From contig CAVTES010000008.1 in the NCBI GenBank assembly GCA_963733885.1, positions 1-64,000 of the forward strand: DNA of 64,000 nt, written 5' to 3'. The position numbers and the translations under genes were made by a program. Position 1 is the first letter of the stretch. Each line of letters starts with the position of its first letter. Of the stretch, positions 24,790 through 33,806 are shown piece after piece. This DNA comes from JACVRW01 sp963733885 (GTDB lineage: Bacteria > Actinomycetota > Thermoleophilia > Solirubrobacterales > Thermoleophilaceae). The notes beneath the pieces are model-generated. The model worked only from the letters and a program-made list of their open reading frames with translations, did no database searches and had not been told where the DNA came from.

Positions 24790-26785
24790 GCGCCTCGACC
24801 TCCACGCGGTTGTCGTTGAAGGTCGGGGCATTGCCGACCTCCGTCAGCCGTTGCGATGTCGTGGCCTGGCTGCTGCGGCCGTCGTCGTAGTCGCGGTTCC
24901 ACCAGCCCATCGGCGCCACCAGCACTCCCGGCCGCGTGTCGTCCGACACCCGCGCCGGGCAGCTGAACGCGCCGCGGTCGTTCCAGACCCGCACCCTCGC
25001 ACCGTCCTCGATGCCGCGGGCGTCGGCGTCGGCCGGGCTCAGCACCACCTCCGGCCGCGGCTGGGCGGAGTGCTGACGGCGCTGGTTCGCGAAGGTCGAG
25101 TTGAGGAAGAGGTGGGTCTTGGGGGTCACGAGCGCGAGCGGGAAGCGCTCTGCCAGCGCGGCGTCGGCCACCTCGGCGGGCGGCACGTACTCGGCGCGCA
25201 GCGCGATCCTGCCGTTCTTGGTGCCGAAGCCGCCCTCGGCGTGCGGAGTCGGGCCCTGGCCGAGGTCGATCTTCGTCCAGCCGCGCTCGCGCAGCCCGTC
25301 CTCCTCGAAGCCCGCGAGCAGCCGGTCGACGAGCTGCTCGTCGGTTTCCTTGAAGAGCGGGTCGTCGAGGCCGAGCCGCGCAGCGATCAACCGGAACGCC
25401 TCGGTATTCGGCTTGGCCTCCCCGAGCGGCTCGATCGCGGGCGCGCTCCAGGTCAGGTAGTGGTGGCCCCAGGAGAAGATCACGTCGAGGTGCTCCAGCT
25501 GCGTGGTCGCCGGCAGGACCACGTCGGCGTGCGCGGCGGTGTCGGTCATGAACTGCTCGAGCACGACCGTGAACAGGTCCTCGCGGCGGAGGCCCTCGAG
25601 CACCCGGTCCTGGTCCGGGGCGATCGTCGCCGGGTTCGAGTTCCAGCAGACGAGCGCCTTGACCGGCGGATCGAGCGCCGGATCGGTCAGCGCGGCGCCG
25701 ACTTGGGACATGTTGATCTTGCGCACCGGCCCGGGCCGGAGCTCCGTGCCCCTCAGCGGGCGCGAAGTCACCGCGTCGGCGGTGGCGACGGGTATGTAGG
25801 AGCAGCCACCGCCGCGATCGCGCCAGGCACCGGTCAGCGCGGGCAGCGACGCGAGTGTCGCGTATGCCGCGGGGGCCCCGAGGTGGCGCTGGGCCCCGAT
25901 GCCCAGGCGCAGCAGCGCCGGGCGGGTGGAGGCAAACTCGCAGCCGACGCGCGCGATCGTGTCCGCGTCGACTCCGGTGATCGCGGCGGCGTGCTCCACG
26001 CTGAAGTCCGCGAGCGTCGCGAGCAGCTCGTCGTAGCCGTCGGCGTGGGCCCGACACCAACCCTCGTCCTGAAGGCCGGCATCGACGATCGCGCGCATCA
26101 TCCCCATGCCGAGTGCGGCATCGGTGCCAGGCAGTGGGCGCAGGTGCTCGTCGGCCACGCGAGCCGTGCGGCTGCGGAACGGATCCACGACGACGATCCG
26201 CGCGCCCGCCTTGCGGGCGTCGAGCAGCTTGCGCCACAGGTGCGGCGCGGTCGACATCGGATTCCAGCCCCAGACCAGCACGTGGCGCGCCTTCGGCCAC
26301 TCCTCCGGGTCGACCTCGGGCGAGACCCCATGCGCCATCCGCGTGCCGGCGATCCCCGCGGTCGCGCAGATCGTGCGCTCGAGCTCGGTCGCGCCGAGAG
26401 CGTTCATGACCCGCGCGCTCATGGTGTCGCCCTGGATCAGCCCCTGCGTGCCGGCATACGAGTAGGGCAGGATCGATTCGCCGCCGTACTCCGCGCGCAC
26501 GTGCTCGAGTCCAGCCGCCACGCGGTCGAGCGCCTCATCCCAGGAGACGCGCTGAAAACTCCCCTCCCCCTTGGCGCCGTCGCGAACGAGCGGATGCAGC
26601 AGGCGCTCGTCCGAGTAGACGCGCTCGAGGTAGTTCGAGACCTTTCCGCAGAGGAACCCGACCGTGATCGGATGGTCCGGGTCGCCGGCCACCTTGACGG
26701 CGCGCCCGTCCTCCACGGTCACGTGCATCGCGCAGGTGTCGGGACAGTCGTGCGGGCAGGCGGCGCGCACGAGGCGAGTGGCCAT
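24779..26785 (-). CDS. Molybdopterin-dependent oxidoreductase (DMSO reductase family)
   Basis: 668 residues from the ATG at 26785. The N-terminus carries a [4Fe-4S] ligand set (ACPHDCPDTC, then FLCGK), followed by the molybdopterin domain (YAGTQGLIQGD, VWGWNPMSTAPH) and the C-terminal cofactor-binding barrel (LVTPKTHLFLNS, DADARGIEDGARVRVWND). No Tat signal is present, so it should be cytoplasmic or associated with an unseen partner. No membrane anchor or ferredoxin subunit genes flank it. The N-terminal spacing resembles formate dehydrogenase-like and assimilatory enzymes, but the substrate cannot be named. Its 3' end overlaps the convergent GH3 gene by 11 bp. Confidence 0.88.
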   Translation of the reverse strand: MATRLVRAACPHDCPDTCAMHVTVEDGRAVKVAGDPDHPITVGFLCGKVSNYLERVYSDERLLHPLVRDGAKGEGSFQRVSWDEALDRVAAGLEHVRAEYGGESILPYSYAGTQGLIQGDTMSARVMNALGATELERTICATAGIAGTRMAHGVSPEVDPEEWPKARHVLVWGWNPMSTAPHLWRKLLDARKAGARIVVVDPFRSRTARVADEHLRPLPGTDAALGMGMMRAIVDAGLQDEGWCRAHADGYDELLATLADFSVEHAAAITGVDADTIARVGCEFASTRPALLRLGIGAQRHLGAPAAYATLASLPALTGAWRDRGGGCSYIPVATADAVTSRPLRGTELRPGPVRKINMSQVGAALTDPALDPPVKALVCWNSNPATIAPDQDRVLEGLRREDLFTVVLEQFMTDTAAHADVVLPATTQLEHLDVIFSWGHHYLTWSAPAIEPLGEAKPNTEAFRLIAARLGLDDPLFKETDEQLVDRLLAGFEEDGLRERGWTKIDLGQGPTPHAEGGFGTKNGRIALRAEYVPPAEVADAALAERFPLALVTPKTHLFLNSTFANQRRQHSAQPRPEVVLSPADADARGIEDGARVRVWNDRGAFSCPARVSDDTRPGVLVAPMGWWNRDYDDGRSSQATTSQRLTEVGNAPTFNDNRVEVEALSG

Positions 26786-26864
26786 GCCCAGATGGTACGT
26801 CCGCCGGAGGCTTCTCATACCTGCGACGGATGCAGCACGCGCGGCGATGGGGCACGATCGGGCC

Positions 26865-27968
26865 ATGCGGTGGCCTTGGAAATCGGCAGGTCTGCGCGGT
26901 TTCGCGGACGTTGCGGTCCCCTGGGCCGTCGGGATCTTCCTTGTCCTCGTCGCTCTCGGGGAGGGCGAGAGCGGGGCGCCGGCGGGTGTTGTGCTGCTGC
27001 TCATCGCGCTCGCCGTCCTCCAGGCCGTCGCGCTGCGCTGGCGGCACAGCCACCCGATCCCCGTGACGGCCGTCAGCCTCATCGGAGGGGCGGCCTGGCT
27101 GCTGATTGCGCCGGAGTCCGTGCTGCCGGTGGCGGGCTACTTCGCCGTCTTCGCGCTCGCATCGGCGGCACCGCCGCGGGTCTCGCTGTTCGGCCTTCTG
27201 GCGCTGACGGCCGTGACCTCGATCAACTTCTTCACGACCACGTCGGCGGATGGGGGGTTCGCAGTCGTGCTCGGCGTCGGGGCCTGGGCCCTCGGCGAGG
27301 CCGCGCGCAACCGCAGGGTGGTGATCCACGAGGAGGCGAAGCGAGCGGTCGCCGACGAGCAGGCCCGTATCGCCCGTGAGCTTCATGACGTGGTCGCCCA
27401 CTCGGTATCGGTCATCGTCGTGCAGGCCGCCGCGGCGGACGACGTCTTCGAGCAACACCCGGACAAGGCGCGCGCCGCGCTCCGGTCGATCGAGCAGACC
27501 GGTCGCGACGCACTGCGTGAGCTGCGCCGCGTGCTCAGCGGCGTGCGACCGGTCGAGGAGGCCGGCCCGCACGAGCCTGCGCCCGGGCTGGATCGGGTCG
27601 AGGAGCTCGCCGAGCCGCTGCGGGCGGGCGGGCTCGACGTGGTGATGCGTCGTGAGGGCAACGCCGTCGAAATCCCCGCCGGCGTGGACCTGTCCGCCTA
27701 CCGGATCGTCCAGGAGGCGCTCACCAACACCCTCCGGCACTCACGCGCCACACGGGTGGACGTCCTGCTGCGGCTCGGCGCCGACGCGCTCGAGGTCGAC
27801 GTCCGCGACAACGGGCGCCCGGTCGCCGACGGCAGCGCCGGCGGCGGCCGCGGGCTCGTGGGCATGCGCGAGCGAGCGGCGCTCCTCGGCGGCACGTTCG
27901 AGGCCGGTCCCATGGAAGGCGGCGGCTACCGGGTCCACGCGCTGCTGCCGCTCGAGGCCGAGCGGTGA
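26865..27968 (+). CDS. Sensor histidine kinase (HisKA_3 family)
   Basis: 367 residues. Four to six membrane helices fill residues ~15-140. The dimerisation/phospho-acceptor helix has the H-box EQARIARELHDVVAHSVSV (histidine near residue 171), followed by an HATPase domain with the N-box IVQEALTNTLRHS and G-box GGGRGLVGMRERAALLGG. There is no separate extracellular sensor domain, so it probably senses membrane perturbation, as DesK/LiaS-type kinases do. The stop overlaps the response regulator start (GTGA). The ABC exporter just downstream is the likely target. Confidence 0.93.
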   Translation: MRWPWKSAGLRGFADVAVPWAVGIFLVLVALGEGESGAPAGVVLLLIALAVLQAVALRWRHSHPIPVTAVSLIGGAAWLLIAPESVLPVAGYFAVFALASAAPPRVSLFGLLALTAVTSINFFTTTSADGGFAVVLGVGAWALGEAARNRRVVIHEEAKRAVADEQARIARELHDVVAHSVSVIVVQAAAADDVFEQHPDKARAALRSIEQTGRDALRELRRVLSGVRPVEEAGPHEPAPGLDRVEELAEPLRAGGLDVVMRREGNAVEIPAGVDLSAYRIVQEALTNTLRHSRATRVDVLLRLGADALEVDVRDNGRPVADGSAGGGRGLVGMRERAALLGGTFEAGPMEGGGYRVHALLPLEAER

Positions 27969-28627
27969 GCATCCGGGTCGTCCTCGCCGACGACCAGGCG
28001 CTGGTGCGCGGCGGCTTTCGCATGATCCTCGACGCCCGCCCCGATATCGAGGTCGCCGGCGAGGCGGGCGACGGCGACGAGGCCGTCGCATTGGTCGAGC
28101 GGGTCGCGCCTGACGTCGTTCTCATGGACGTGCGCATGCCGGGCACCGACGGCATAGAGGCCACGCGCCGGATCGCCGCGTCCGGCAGCCCGGCACGCGT
28201 GGTGGTGTTGACGACCTACGACCTCGACGAGTACGTCTTTGCCGCCGTGCGCGCCGGTGCGAGCGGCTTCCTGCTGAAGGACGTGCGGCCCCCGGACCTC
28301 GTGGAGGCGGTTCGCGTGGTGGCCCGCGGGGACGCCCTGCTCGCCCCGAGCGCCACCCGCCGGCTCCTCGACCGCTTCGCCGGGACCCTGCCGGACCCGG
28401 GCCCGCCGCCGGCGGAGCTCGAGGAGCTGACGGAGCGCGAACTCGAGGTGTTCCGGCTGGTGGCGCTCGCCCTCTCGAACGCCGAGATCGCCCGGCGCCT
28501 CGTGCTCACCGAGGCGACCGTCAAGACCCACGTGTCGTCCGTGCTGCGCAAGCTCGGGCTGAGAGACCGGGTCCAGGCCGTCGTCCATGCGTACGACGTC
28601 GGGCTCGTGCGTCCGCGCTCATCCTGA
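27965..28627 (+). CDS. NarL/LuxR-family response regulator
   Basis: 220 residues, GTG start overlapping the kinase stop. The receiver has the acidic pair LADDQALVRGG, phospho-acceptor aspartate in VVLMDVRMPGTDG (around residue 54), and conserved T and K (VVLTTYD, FLLKDV). The C-terminal LuxR helix-turn-helix is LTERELEVFRLVALALSNAEIARRL followed by ATVKTHVSSVLRKLGL. It forms a two-component system with the preceding kinase and probably controls the adjacent ABC transporter genes, a common gene arrangement for drug or peptide resistance exporters. Confidence 0.95.
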   Translation: MSIRVVLADDQALVRGGFRMILDARPDIEVAGEAGDGDEAVALVERVAPDVVLMDVRMPGTDGIEATRRIAASGSPARVVVLTTYDLDEYVFAAVRAGASGFLLKDVRPPDLVEAVRVVARGDALLAPSATRRLLDRFAGTLPDPGPPPAELEELTERELEVFRLVALALSNAEIARRLVLTEATVKTHVSSVLRKLGLRDRVQAVVHAYDVGLVRPRSS

Positions 28628-28681
28628 AGTAGGACGCCGAACCCCCGACCTGCGCCCGATGTAACGGCCGGCCCCGGGGCC

Positions 28682-28687
28682 TAGCTT
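28682..28687 (+). promoter_or_regulatory. -10 element for leaderless ABC transporter operon
   Basis: TAGCTT with exactly 7 nt to the ATG at 28695. No Shine-Dalgarno sequence. The transporter may therefore be transcribed separately from the two-component genes, although the gap is only 67 bp. Confidence 0.42.
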
Positions 28688-28694
28688 GGCGGAC

Positions 28695-29588
28695 ATGCCA
28701 GCGATCGAGATAAACGACCTCAGCAGGAGCTTCGGATCCGTCCACGCCGTGCGCGACCTCAGCTTCGCCGTGGACACCGGCCGGGTGACTGGATTTCTCG
28801 GCCCCAACGGTGCCGGCAAGAGCACGACGCTGCGGATGCTGCTCGGCCTCGTGCACCCGGACGCGGGCGTCGGAACCTTCGACGGCCGCCGCTACGAGGA
28901 GCTCGAGCGCCCGAGCACGCATGTCGGAGCGGTGCTCGAGGAGGCCAGCTTCCACCCCGGCCGCACCGGCCGCAACCACCTGAGGGTCCTCGCAGCGGCC
29001 GGCGGCCATCCCGACGGCCGTGTCGACGAGGTGCTCGAGCTCGTGGAGCTCACGGGCGCCGCCGACCGCCGGGTCAAGGGCTACTCGATGGGCATGCGTC
29101 AGCGCCTCGCGATCGCCGCGGCGCTGCTCGGCGACCCCGCCGTGCTCATCCTCGACGAGCCGGCGAACGGGCTCGACCCGCCCGGCATCCGCTGGGTGCG
29201 GGATCTGCTCCGGGCGGAAGCCGCACGCGGTCGCGCCGTGCTGGTCTCGAGCCACCTGCTTTCCGAGGTCGCCCTGAGCGTCGACGACGTCGTGGTGATC
29301 GCGAACGGTGCGCTCCGCGCGAACGGGACTCTCGACGAGCTGCTCGGTGGCACGGACGGCTCCGTCACGCGTGTCCGGAGCGCCGAGCGGGAGCGCCTGG
29401 CCGGCCTGCTCCAAGAGGCGGGCACGAGCCCGACGGAGGAGGGCGCCGACGCCCTCGTCGTGGACGGGATCTCCACGGAGGATGTTGGTGCGCTGGCCGC
29501 GCGGCACGGCATCGCGCTGCGCGAGCTGGCGCCGTTGTCACGATCGCTCGAGGACGCCTTCCTCGAGCTGACCGCGGAGGCCGCATGA
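28695..29588 (+). CDS. ABC transporter ATP-binding protein
   Basis: 297 residues. Walker A GPNGAGKST near residue 36, ABC signature YSMGMRQRLAIAAALL (variant of LSGGQ), Walker B AVLILDEPANGLDP, and the H-loop SSHLLSE are all in order. The DrrA/CcmA-type C-terminal extension (residues ~215-297) is typical of exporters paired with a single-gene permease. It energises the permease encoded immediately downstream and overlapping by 4 bp. Substrate unknown; the neighbouring two-component system suggests an antimicrobial or membrane-stress signal. Confidence 0.95.
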   Translation: MPAIEINDLSRSFGSVHAVRDLSFAVDTGRVTGFLGPNGAGKSTTLRMLLGLVHPDAGVGTFDGRRYEELERPSTHVGAVLEEASFHPGRTGRNHLRVLAAAGGHPDGRVDEVLELVELTGAADRRVKGYSMGMRQRLAIAAALLGDPAVLILDEPANGLDPPGIRWVRDLLRAEAARGRAVLVSSHLLSEVALSVDDVVVIANGALRANGTLDELLGGTDGSVTRVRSAERERLAGLLQEAGTSPTEEGADALVVDGISTEDVGALAARHGIALRELAPLSRSLEDAFLELTAEAA

Positions 29589-30331
29589 CCGAGCTGCTGA
29601 GAGCCGAAGTAATCAAGCTGCGGACCACCCGTACGTTCATCGCCCTGGCGGGTGTGGCCATCGGCCTCGGGCTGCTCGTGACCGTCCTCACCGCGATCCT
29701 GGGCGAGTCCTCCAAGGAGGACGTCCTCGCCGCGGTCTTCGCGAACGACTTCAGCAGCTTCTTCATCCTGGTGCTCGCCGTGGTCGGCATCAGCGGCGAG
29801 TGGCGGCACCGCACGATCACCTCCTCGCTGCTCGCCGCCCCCGATCGTCTCCGTTTCCTCGCCGCAAAGACGGTGGCGTTCTCCGTGGTCGGGGTGGTCC
29901 TGTCGCTCCTCACCTCCCTGTCGGTGGCGGCCGTTGGCTTCTCCATCCTCGGGGTGCGTGACCTGCCGACGCCTGATGCCGCCGACCTCATCGAGCTGAC
30001 AGCCCGCAACGCGGTCATTGCCGCGCTGCTCGGCGCCCTCGGCGTGGGGATCGGCGCGATCGTCCGCAACCAGGTGGTCGCCGTGGTCGGGATCCTCGCT
30101 CTTAGCTTCATACTCGAACCGGTCCTGCTCACCGTCGTGCCGGAGGTCGGGCGCTACGGGCCCTTTGCGGCGTTGCCGACGACCGCCACCGGCATCGACC
30201 CCGAGGCCATGGGCCTCGAGGAGGCCGGCCTGCTCCACCCGACGACCGCGATGCTCGGACTGCTGGCGTGGATCGGAGCGGCCTTCGCGGCCGGCGCGGC
30301 GCTGCTGCGGGGTCGGGACGTGGAGAGCTAG
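29585..30331 (+). CDS. ABC-2 type transporter permease
   Basis: 248 residues with about six hydrophobic segments (TFIALAGVAIGLGLLVTVLTA near the start, FFILVLAVVGISGEW, AFSVVGVVLSLLTSLSVAA, and three further). The EWRHRTI motif after the second helix is typical of ABC-2 permeases. The ATGA overlap with the ATPase gene indicates coupled translation and a two-component exporter. Nothing in the sequence defines its substrate. Confidence 0.9.
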   Translation: MTELLRAEVIKLRTTRTFIALAGVAIGLGLLVTVLTAILGESSKEDVLAAVFANDFSSFFILVLAVVGISGEWRHRTITSSLLAAPDRLRFLAAKTVAFSVVGVVLSLLTSLSVAAVGFSILGVRDLPTPDAADLIELTARNAVIAALLGALGVGIGAIVRNQVVAVVGILALSFILEPVLLTVVPEVGRYGPFAALPTTATGIDPEAMGLEEAGLLHPTTAMLGLLAWIGAAFAAGAALLRGRDVES

Positions 30332-30665
30332 CGCCGCTCGGCTGGTGCCGCCGGGTCGGTCTCGCGCATGGGCTGGGGAAGGGGGCGGTGCTCGCCGGCC
30401 GCGGCGGCCCGCCACTTACCGAAGATCGTTCGGCCGCTACTTCGGGAGTAGTCGAGCTGTCCTGGATTGGTGGTCCAGGAGGCCACCGAGGCAGGACGAT
30501 TGCGCGAGATCCCGGGTTAGGGTTTCCCTGGGTCGATCAGGATTCGGTGATGATTCGGCATCGGTCGGAGATTGTTCGGGACGGAGGATCCCTGGGGTCG
30601 GCGCGATCCACATCCCCTTCCCCAGCCCTGACCCGGCCGGCGGAGACCGCCCCCCCGCAAACCCC
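30332..30665. other. Intergenic stretch, no gene recognised
   Basis: 334 bp between the ABC permease and recR, which point toward each other. Codon-position bias is weak in all frames, and there is no clear hairpin with a T-tract or RNA motif. The middle (30440-30600) is less GC-rich than its surroundings and contains short direct repeats of a GATTCGG-like word. I see nothing I can name. Confidence 0.4.
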
Positions 30666-31268
30666 TCAGATCACCTGGCGCCCACGCAGTGCCCGCCCGA
30701 GCGTGATCTCGTCCGCGTACTCGAGGTCCGAGCCCACCGGCAGCCCGCTCGCCAGGCGCGTGACGACCACCTCGGGCGAGCGCTCGCGGAGGGCGTCGGC
30801 CAGGTAGAGGGCGGTGGCCTCGCCGGTGGTGGTCGCGTTGGTGGCGATCACCACCTCGCGCACCCCGGCGCCGTTGTCGACCCGCCCGAGCAGCTCGGCG
30901 ATGTGCAGGTTCTCCGGGTCGACGCCGTCGATCGGCGACAGCGCGCCGCCGAGCACGTGGTAGCGGCCGCGGAACTCGCCCGAGCGCTCGATCGGGATCA
31001 CGTCGCTCGGCTGCTCGACCACGCAGATCATGGCCGCCTCGCGGCGCTCGTCCTGGCAGATGCGGCAGGTGGCCTCCGTCGCGAGGTTGAAGCAGACCTC
31101 GCAGTGGCCGACCGTGGCCTTGACCTCGCGGATCGCATCGGCGAGCCCGAGCGCCTCCTCCTCGGACGCGCTGAGCACGTGGAACGCCAGCCGCTGCGCC
31201 GTGCGCTGGCCGATGCCGGGCAGGCGCGCGAGCTCGGTGATCAATCGGTTGACCGGTGGGGCGAACAA
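30666..31268 (-). CDS. recR: Recombination protein RecR
   Basis: 200 residues, TTG start. The helix-hairpin-helix LARLPGIGQRTAQRLAFH, C4 zinc finger CEVCFNLATEATCRIC, Toprim core MICVVEQPSDVIPIERSG and Walker-like GGALSPIDGVDPENLHI are complete. It acts with RecF/RecO in gap repair at stalled forks. It follows ybaB and dnaX, the classic order. TACGCT 10 nt before the start may give it an additional promoter of its own. Confidence 0.96.
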   Translation of the reverse strand: MFAPPVNRLITELARLPGIGQRTAQRLAFHVLSASEEEALGLADAIREVKATVGHCEVCFNLATEATCRICQDERREAAMICVVEQPSDVIPIERSGEFRGRYHVLGGALSPIDGVDPENLHIAELLGRVDNGAGVREVVIATNATTTGEATALYLADALRERSPEVVVTRLASGLPVGSDLEYADEITLGRALRGRQVI

Positions 31269-31320
31269 AGGGCCGTCAAGCGTAGCTCCGGCCGCGGTCG
31301 GGACCGGAGCCCGACAAGCC

Positions 31321-31662
31321 TCAGAGGCCGGGCAGCCCCAGACCTCCGAGCCCGCCGGGACCGGCGAGGCCGCCGGCGGCCGCGTTCATCTTGGAGGCGG
31401 CCAGCTCCTGGGCCGAGCGAATCGCCTCGTTGACGGCCGCCTGGACCATGTCCTGGAGCATCTCGACGTCCTCCGGGTCGACCGCCTCGGGGTCGATGGC
31501 TAGGCCCTTCAGCTGGAGGTCGCCGCTCATTCGCACGGTGACCATGCCGCCGCCGGCACTCGCCTCGACGGTCTCGTTGGCCAGCTCCTCCTGCGCCTTG
31601 GCCATGTCGGCCTGCATCTTCTGGACCTGCTTCAGCATCTGGTTCATGTTCGGCTGACCCAT
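31321..31662 (-). CDS. YbaB/EbfC family nucleoid-associated protein
   Basis: 113 residues. MNQMLKQVQKMQADMAKAQEEL is the long N-terminal helix of the family, followed by the beta hairpin VEASAGGGMVTVRMSGDLQLKGLAIDPEA and a second helix, with a Gly/Pro-rich tail. It forms dimers that bind DNA. The gene starts one base after the dnaX stop and lies upstream of recR, the conserved dnaX-ybaB-recR operon. Confidence 0.95.
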   Translation of the reverse strand: MGQPNMNQMLKQVQKMQADMAKAQEELANETVEASAGGGMVTVRMSGDLQLKGLAIDPEAVDPEDVEMLQDMVQAAVNEAIRSAQELAASKMNAAAGGLAGPGGLGGLGLPGL

Positions 31663-33321
31663 CTACTGCCTCTCTTCCTCGGGCTCCTCGAAGACCTCCT
31701 CCGCGCCGAACTCCTGGCGCAGGCGCTCGATGAGCTGATCGTGATCGAGTGTGGCAGGCCCCGCTGCCACGGCGTCCTCGCTCAGCTCGAAAGCCAATGC
31801 GAGCGAATGGCCTGTGAGACCGCGCACCGCGGCCACCACGAGCTCGCGGTTGGCCTCGGCCTTCTTCTTGACGAAAGCGGCGTCGGCGGGGAACGCAACC
31901 GTCAGGCGCTCGCCCTCGACCGCGGTCGGCAGCGCGGCGCCGATCGCCGCGCCCAGCATGCCGTTCTCCTCGCCGACCGTCTCCGCCACCGCAGGCCAGA
32001 GCGCCCTGACCTGCTCGAGCTCGATCGCCCCCGCGGGTTGGGGATCCTGCTCCTCGCGCGGCTCGACCACCACAGCCGCGGCTGGGCCGCCCCCGCTCCT
32101 CTGTGGCGCCGGCGCGGATGCCGGCGCCGCGGCGGGCTCCGCCTCGTCGTTCTCCGCGGCCGGCTCGCCGCCGAGCCTCCGCTCGAGCTGCTCGATCCTG
32201 AAGATAAGTGTCTGGAGCGAGAGGTCCGCCTGGGGCTGCGTGGCCTTCAGCAACGCCATTTCGAGCTGCAGGCGCGGCTCCGAGCCGTCCTTGACCGCGG
32301 CGAGCGCCGCCGCCAGGAAATCGAGCGCGCGCAGGATCTCTCCCTGGGAGAGGCGCTCGGCCTGGGAGGCAAGCCGGTCGCCGTGCTCTGCCGTAACCGA
32401 GAACGAGTCCGGAACCTCGCCGAGCGTCTGGACGACGAACAGGTGGCGCAGATGGGCCGAGAGGTCGCGCATGAACTGGGTGTAGTCGCGGCCGGAGTCG
32501 GACAGACGCTGGACCCCGAGGAGCGCCTCCTTCGGATCGCGCGTGGCCAGCGCCTCCCCCGCGGCCAGCACCTGCTCGGCATCCGCCACGCCAAGGATGT
32601 CGAGCACGTCGTCGAGCTCGACCGTCTTGCCGCCGTAGGTGACGAGCTGCTCGAGCGTCCCGAGCGCGTCTCGGAAGGAGCCGGTGGCCGCCCGCGCGAG
32701 CATCCCGATGGCCGCGTCCGGGATTTCTATCTCCTCCTCCGCGGCCACCCGCCGTACAACGCCGGCGATCTGCTCGAGCGAGGGGCGCTGGAAGTCGAAG
32801 CGGTGGCAGCGGTCCACGATCGTCGCCGGCACCTTGTGCGCCTCGGTCGTGGCGAGCACGAACACCACGTGCTGTGGTGGCTCCTCGAGCGTCTTCAGGA
32901 ACGCGTTCCAGGCCGCGGTCGACAGCATGTGCGCCTCGTCGAGGATGTAGACGCGGCGGTGGCCCTGCATCGGGGCGAGCGCCACGTTCTCGCGCAGCTC
33001 GCGGATGTCGTCGACCGAGTTGTTCGAGGCGGCGTCCATCTCGACCACGTCGAGGGAGGTGCCGGCGAGGATCGCGCGCGCGGTGGGACTGTCCGGGTCG
33101 AAGTCGGCGCTCGGGCCTCCCTCGGCGTTGAGCGCACAGGCGAGGAGCTTGGCCATCGAGGTCTTGCCGGTGCCCCGCGAGCCGACGAACAGGTAGGCGT
33201 GATGGACCTTGTCGAGGGCGATCGCGTTGCGCAACGTGCGGACGATGTGCTCCTGGCCGACCACCGAATCGAAGGTGCGTGGGCGGTGGCGGCGATAGAG
33301 CGAGAGCATCGGTCGCCCCAT
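31663..33321 (-). CDS. dnaX: DNA polymerase III subunit gamma/tau
   Basis: 552 residues. The AAA+ clamp-loader core has LYRRHRPRTFDSVVGQEHIV, Walker A GSRGTGKTSMAKLLA, Walker B VYILDEAHML and the SRC-like arginine finger in ATIVDRCHRFDF. Residues ~365-450 form an Ala/Pro/Glu-rich linker to a tau-like C-terminal domain. The cysteines of the zinc module that normally follows ALNC are all absent: the stretch reads ALNAEGGPSADFDPDSPTA, so this clamp loader lacks that metal site. No frameshifting slippery sequence is evident. It heads the dnaX-ybaB-recR operon. Confidence 0.95.
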   Translation of the reverse strand: MGRPMLSLYRRHRPRTFDSVVGQEHIVRTLRNAIALDKVHHAYLFVGSRGTGKTSMAKLLACALNAEGGPSADFDPDSPTARAILAGTSLDVVEMDAASNNSVDDIRELRENVALAPMQGHRRVYILDEAHMLSTAAWNAFLKTLEEPPQHVVFVLATTEAHKVPATIVDRCHRFDFQRPSLEQIAGVVRRVAAEEEIEIPDAAIGMLARAATGSFRDALGTLEQLVTYGGKTVELDDVLDILGVADAEQVLAAGEALATRDPKEALLGVQRLSDSGRDYTQFMRDLSAHLRHLFVVQTLGEVPDSFSVTAEHGDRLASQAERLSQGEILRALDFLAAALAAVKDGSEPRLQLEMALLKATQPQADLSLQTLIFRIEQLERRLGGEPAAENDEAEPAAAPASAPAPQRSGGGPAAAVVVEPREEQDPQPAGAIELEQVRALWPAVAETVGEENGMLGAAIGAALPTAVEGERLTVAFPADAAFVKKKAEANRELVVAAVRGLTGHSLALAFELSEDAVAAGPATLDHDQLIERLRQEFGAEEVFEEPEEERQ

Positions 33322-33341
33322 GCTAGCTGCGCGCCGGACGG

Positions 33342-33370
33342 TGGACAGCGCACCCGTGGGCGGAGATACT
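33342..33370 (+). promoter_or_regulatory. Promoter of the universal stress protein gene (leaderless)
   Basis: TGGACA (33342-33347), 17-nt spacer, GATACT (33365-33370), then 7 nt to the ATG at 33378. The spacing predicts transcription beginning at or next to the A of the start codon. It overlaps the region just upstream of the divergent dnaX start. Confidence 0.55.
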
Positions 33371-33377
33371 CGCCCGC

Positions 33378-33806
33378 ATGATCTCCACTGTCGCCGTCGG
33401 CACGGACGGCTCCGATACGGCGAGCCGCGCGCTGGAGGTGGCGGCCGACATGGCCCGCCGCTACGACGCGAAGCTGGTCCTCTTGAGCGCCTTCACGTCC
33501 TCCGGGCGGGCTCCCGTCAATCTCAGCGGCTCCGCGCGCGAGGTCCAGTGGACCTTCAGCCCGATGGCCCAGCTCAACGAGCAGCTCGAGCGCACCGAGG
33601 CCGATCTGCGCGAGACCGGGCTCGAGTGCAGCACCCTGGTCGCGGAGGGCGATCCGGGGGACGTGCTGGTCCAGCTGGCCGAGCAGTGCGACGCCGACGT
33701 GCTCGTGATCGGCAACAAGGGCATGCAGCGGCGGGTGCTGGGCAGCGTGCCCAACACGGTCACCCACAAGGCCGGCTGCTCCGTGTTCGTGGTGAAGACG
33801 ACCTAG
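33378..33806 (+). CDS. Universal stress protein (UspA family)
   Basis: 142 residues. It begins VAVGTDGSDTASRALEVAADMA and ends with the ATP-binding loop VIGNKGMQRRVLGSVPNTV (G-2x-G-9x-G-S pattern slightly modified). Usp proteins of this sort bind ATP and are induced by starvation or stress. It is monocistronic, with a promoter placed for leaderless translation, and its stop nearly abuts that of the convergent AceE-like gene. Confidence 0.92.
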   Translation: MISTVAVGTDGSDTASRALEVAADMARRYDAKLVLLSAFTSSGRAPVNLSGSAREVQWTFSPMAQLNEQLERTEADLRETGLECSTLVAEGDPGDVLVQLAEQCDADVLVIGNKGMQRRVLGSVPNTVTHKAGCSVFVVKTT

